Shown here piece after piece: positions 62,827 to 64,000 of a stretch of 64,000 nucleotides of DNA. A program made the position numbers and the translations under genes. The notes beneath the pieces are model-generated. The model had not been told where the DNA came from and did no database searches. It saw only the letters and a list, made by a program, of their open reading frames with translations. The first letter of the stretch is position 1, and each line of letters opens with the position of its first letter. Origin of the DNA: Duganella sp. 1224 (GTDB taxonomy: Bacteria; Pseudomonadota; Gammaproteobacteria; Burkholderiales; Burkholderiaceae_D); NCBI RefSeq assembly GCF_013408245.1, contig NZ_JACBYS010000004.1:186001-250000 (forward strand), read 5' to 3'.

Positions 62827-64000
62827 CGGTATTGCGCGCGCTCGCCCAGGATGGCTTTCGGCTCCAGGTATGCCTCCAGGCCATACGGGCCAAACTCGCG
62901 GCCGATGCCCGACTGCTTGAAGCCGCCGAACGGCGCCAGCAGATCGTCGTGGATGCCGTTGATGTGCACCCGGCCGGCCACCAACTGGTCCGCCACGCGG
63001 TTGGCGCGCGCCAGATCGGTCGAGCTGACGTAGGCTTGCAGGCCGTACGGTGTATCGTTGGCGATGGCGATGGCTTCCTCTTCGGTGTCGTAGGTCATGA
63101 TCGACAGTACCGGCCCAAAGATTTCCTCCTTGGCGATGGTCATCGATGGCGTGACGCCGGCAAACACGGTCGGCTTGACGAAGTAGCCCGCCTCCAGCCC
63201 GGCCGGCTTGCCCAGGCCGCCGGTCACCAGTTCCGCGCCCTCCTCGATGCCGACGCCGATGTAATGCTGCACACGGTCGAACTGCTTCTGCGTGACGATG
63301 GGGCCCAGCGCCACGGTGGCATCATGCGGATCGCCGACCACCATGGCTTCCGCCGCCGCCTTGGCCAGCGCCTTCACTTCCTCCAGCCGATGCGCCGGCA
63401 CCAGCAGGCGCGAACCGGCGATGCAGGCCTGGCCGTTGTTCATGTAGCAGGCCGCCACCGCGTTCGGGATCGCCTTGCTGAAGTCGGCGTCGTCCAGGAT
63501 CACGTTGGCGCTCTTGCCGCCCAGTTCCAGCGTCACGCGCTTCATGGTGTCCACGCCGAGTCGGGCGATCTGCTTGCCGACCGGCGTCGAACCGGTGAAC
63601 GAAATCTTGTTGATGTCCGGGTGCACGCTCAGCTCCGCGCCAACCACGTCGCCGCGGCCGTTGACGAAGTTGACCACGCCCGCCGGCAGTTGCGCCGCGT
63701 GGAAGGCTTCGATCAGCACCTGGTTCTGGCGCGCGCTCAATTCGCTCGGCTTGACCACCACCGCGCAGCCGGCCGCGATGGCGGTGGCCACCTTGTTGGC
63801 GATGAACCAGGCGCTCGAATTCCACGGCGTGATGATGCCGACCACGCCCACCGGCTCCAGCACCACCTTCGAGGTGTTCACGGTCTTCACGAACGCGTGG
63901 TCCTCCATGACTTTTTTCACATCCAAAAACATCTTGGCGGTATAGCGCGCGCGGTTGACGCTGGTATTCATCGGCCCGCCGTATTCCTCCACCTGGGCGA
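62823..64000 (-). CDS. Aldehyde dehydrogenase family protein, N-terminus cut by window edge
   Basis: NAD(P)-dependent oxidation of aldehydes to acids. The visible 392 codons cover the cofactor and catalytic domains: TPWNSSAWFIANKVA, FTGSTPVGKQIA, the catalytic Glu in LELGGKSAN, the nucleophile in NGQACIAGS, EEIFGPVL and the C-terminal FGGFKQSGIGREFG. About 80-90 N-terminal residues lie beyond position 64000. Substrate not assignable; the sequence is of the broad ALDH type. Confidence 0.93.
   Translation of the reverse strand, partial: AQVEEYGGPMNTSVNRARYTAKMFLDVKKVMEDHAFVKTVNTSKVVLEPVGVVGIITPWNSSAWFIANKVATAIAAGCAVVVKPSELSARQNQVLIEAFHAAQLPAGVVNFVNGRGDVVGAELSVHPDINKISFTGSTPVGKQIARLGVDTMKRVTLELGGKSANVILDDADFSKAIPNAVAACYMNNGQACIAGSRLLVPAHRLEEVKALAKAAAEAMVVGDPHDATVALGPIVTQKQFDRVQHYIGVGIEEGAELVTGGLGKPAGLEAGYFVKPTVFAGVTPSMTIAKEEIFGPVLSIMTYDTEEEAIAIANDTPYGLQAYVSSTDLARANRVADQLVAGRVHINGIHDDLLAPFGGFKQSGIGREFGPYGLEAYLEPKAILGERAQYR

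Overview
The window looks like chromosomal DNA from a high-GC betaproteobacterium, most likely an Oxalobacteraceae member of the Duganella/Massilia type. This rests on protein style and gene content (hemE-priA, rep-slyX, rdgC, GTP-type pckG, ahpCF, many c-di-GMP and TonB proteins) and was not tested by any search. No phage, plasmid, rRNA operon, intact insertion sequence or CRISPR array was seen. The low-coordinate edge cuts the C-terminus of an SNF2 helicase; the high-coordinate edge cuts the N-terminus of an aldehyde dehydrogenase.

Layout. 1-5.8 kb: an S9 peptidase translationally coupled to a very long SNF2-family helicase, both on the minus strand. 6-9.8 kb: hemE and priA, separated by about 670 bp of AT-rich DNA carrying two matching three-box DnaA-type modules plus single boxes. 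9.9-19.2 kb: an ArgP-like LysR regulator divergent from a lipoamide-dehydrogenase-like flavoprotein, a degenerate HD-GYP protein, rep-slyX, small SRPBCC and UPF0303 proteins, a LoiP-like metalloprotease and a TMEM175-like channel. 19.3-23.6 kb: two tandem exported M3 peptidases. 23.6-27.1 kb: an AT-richer island encoding a PAAR spike protein, an M15-like peptidase effector, a periplasmic immunity candidate and a second immunity-like gene broken by an amber codon; this is a type VI secretion effector/immunity cassette. 27.2-42.8 kb: small proteins, ygiQ, an RCC1-repeat lipoprotein, a periplasmic-sensor GGDEF-EAL protein, ahpC-ahpF with a plausible OxyR site, an AI-2E family transporter with a cyclic-nucleotide-binding partner, and a TonB receptor coupled to a Tat-exported class V aminotransferase-like protein. 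42.9-48 kb: an ABC exporter pair, tRNA-Asp and tRNA-Val, a solute-binding protein, dinB with a LexA box, and rdgC.

The most unusual locus is 48.1-57.5 kb. Two large genes (2242 and 808 codons) encode proteins built almost wholly from one eight-residue repeat of the form x-A-L-S/T-T-x-Q-V/I/L. In the larger one the octads are grouped into blocks, often about 26 octads long, separated by Gly/Asp-rich breaks, and it ends in an EF-hand-like calcium domain. Both proteins lack a signal peptide and share a similar C-terminal tail, which suggests type I export. A 90-bp perfect palindrome lies between them.

57.5-64 kb: a short asparaginase-domain protein, a hypothetical protein, a D-2-hydroxyacid dehydrogenase, pckG, and a TetR regulator followed by a previously uncalled 36-residue membrane peptide, each preceded by a copy of the same palindromic operator. 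Two repeat families punctuate the window: three long palindromes ending in CGGGGTCAG, and REP-like CCGGC...GCCGG units that all lie between convergent gene ends.
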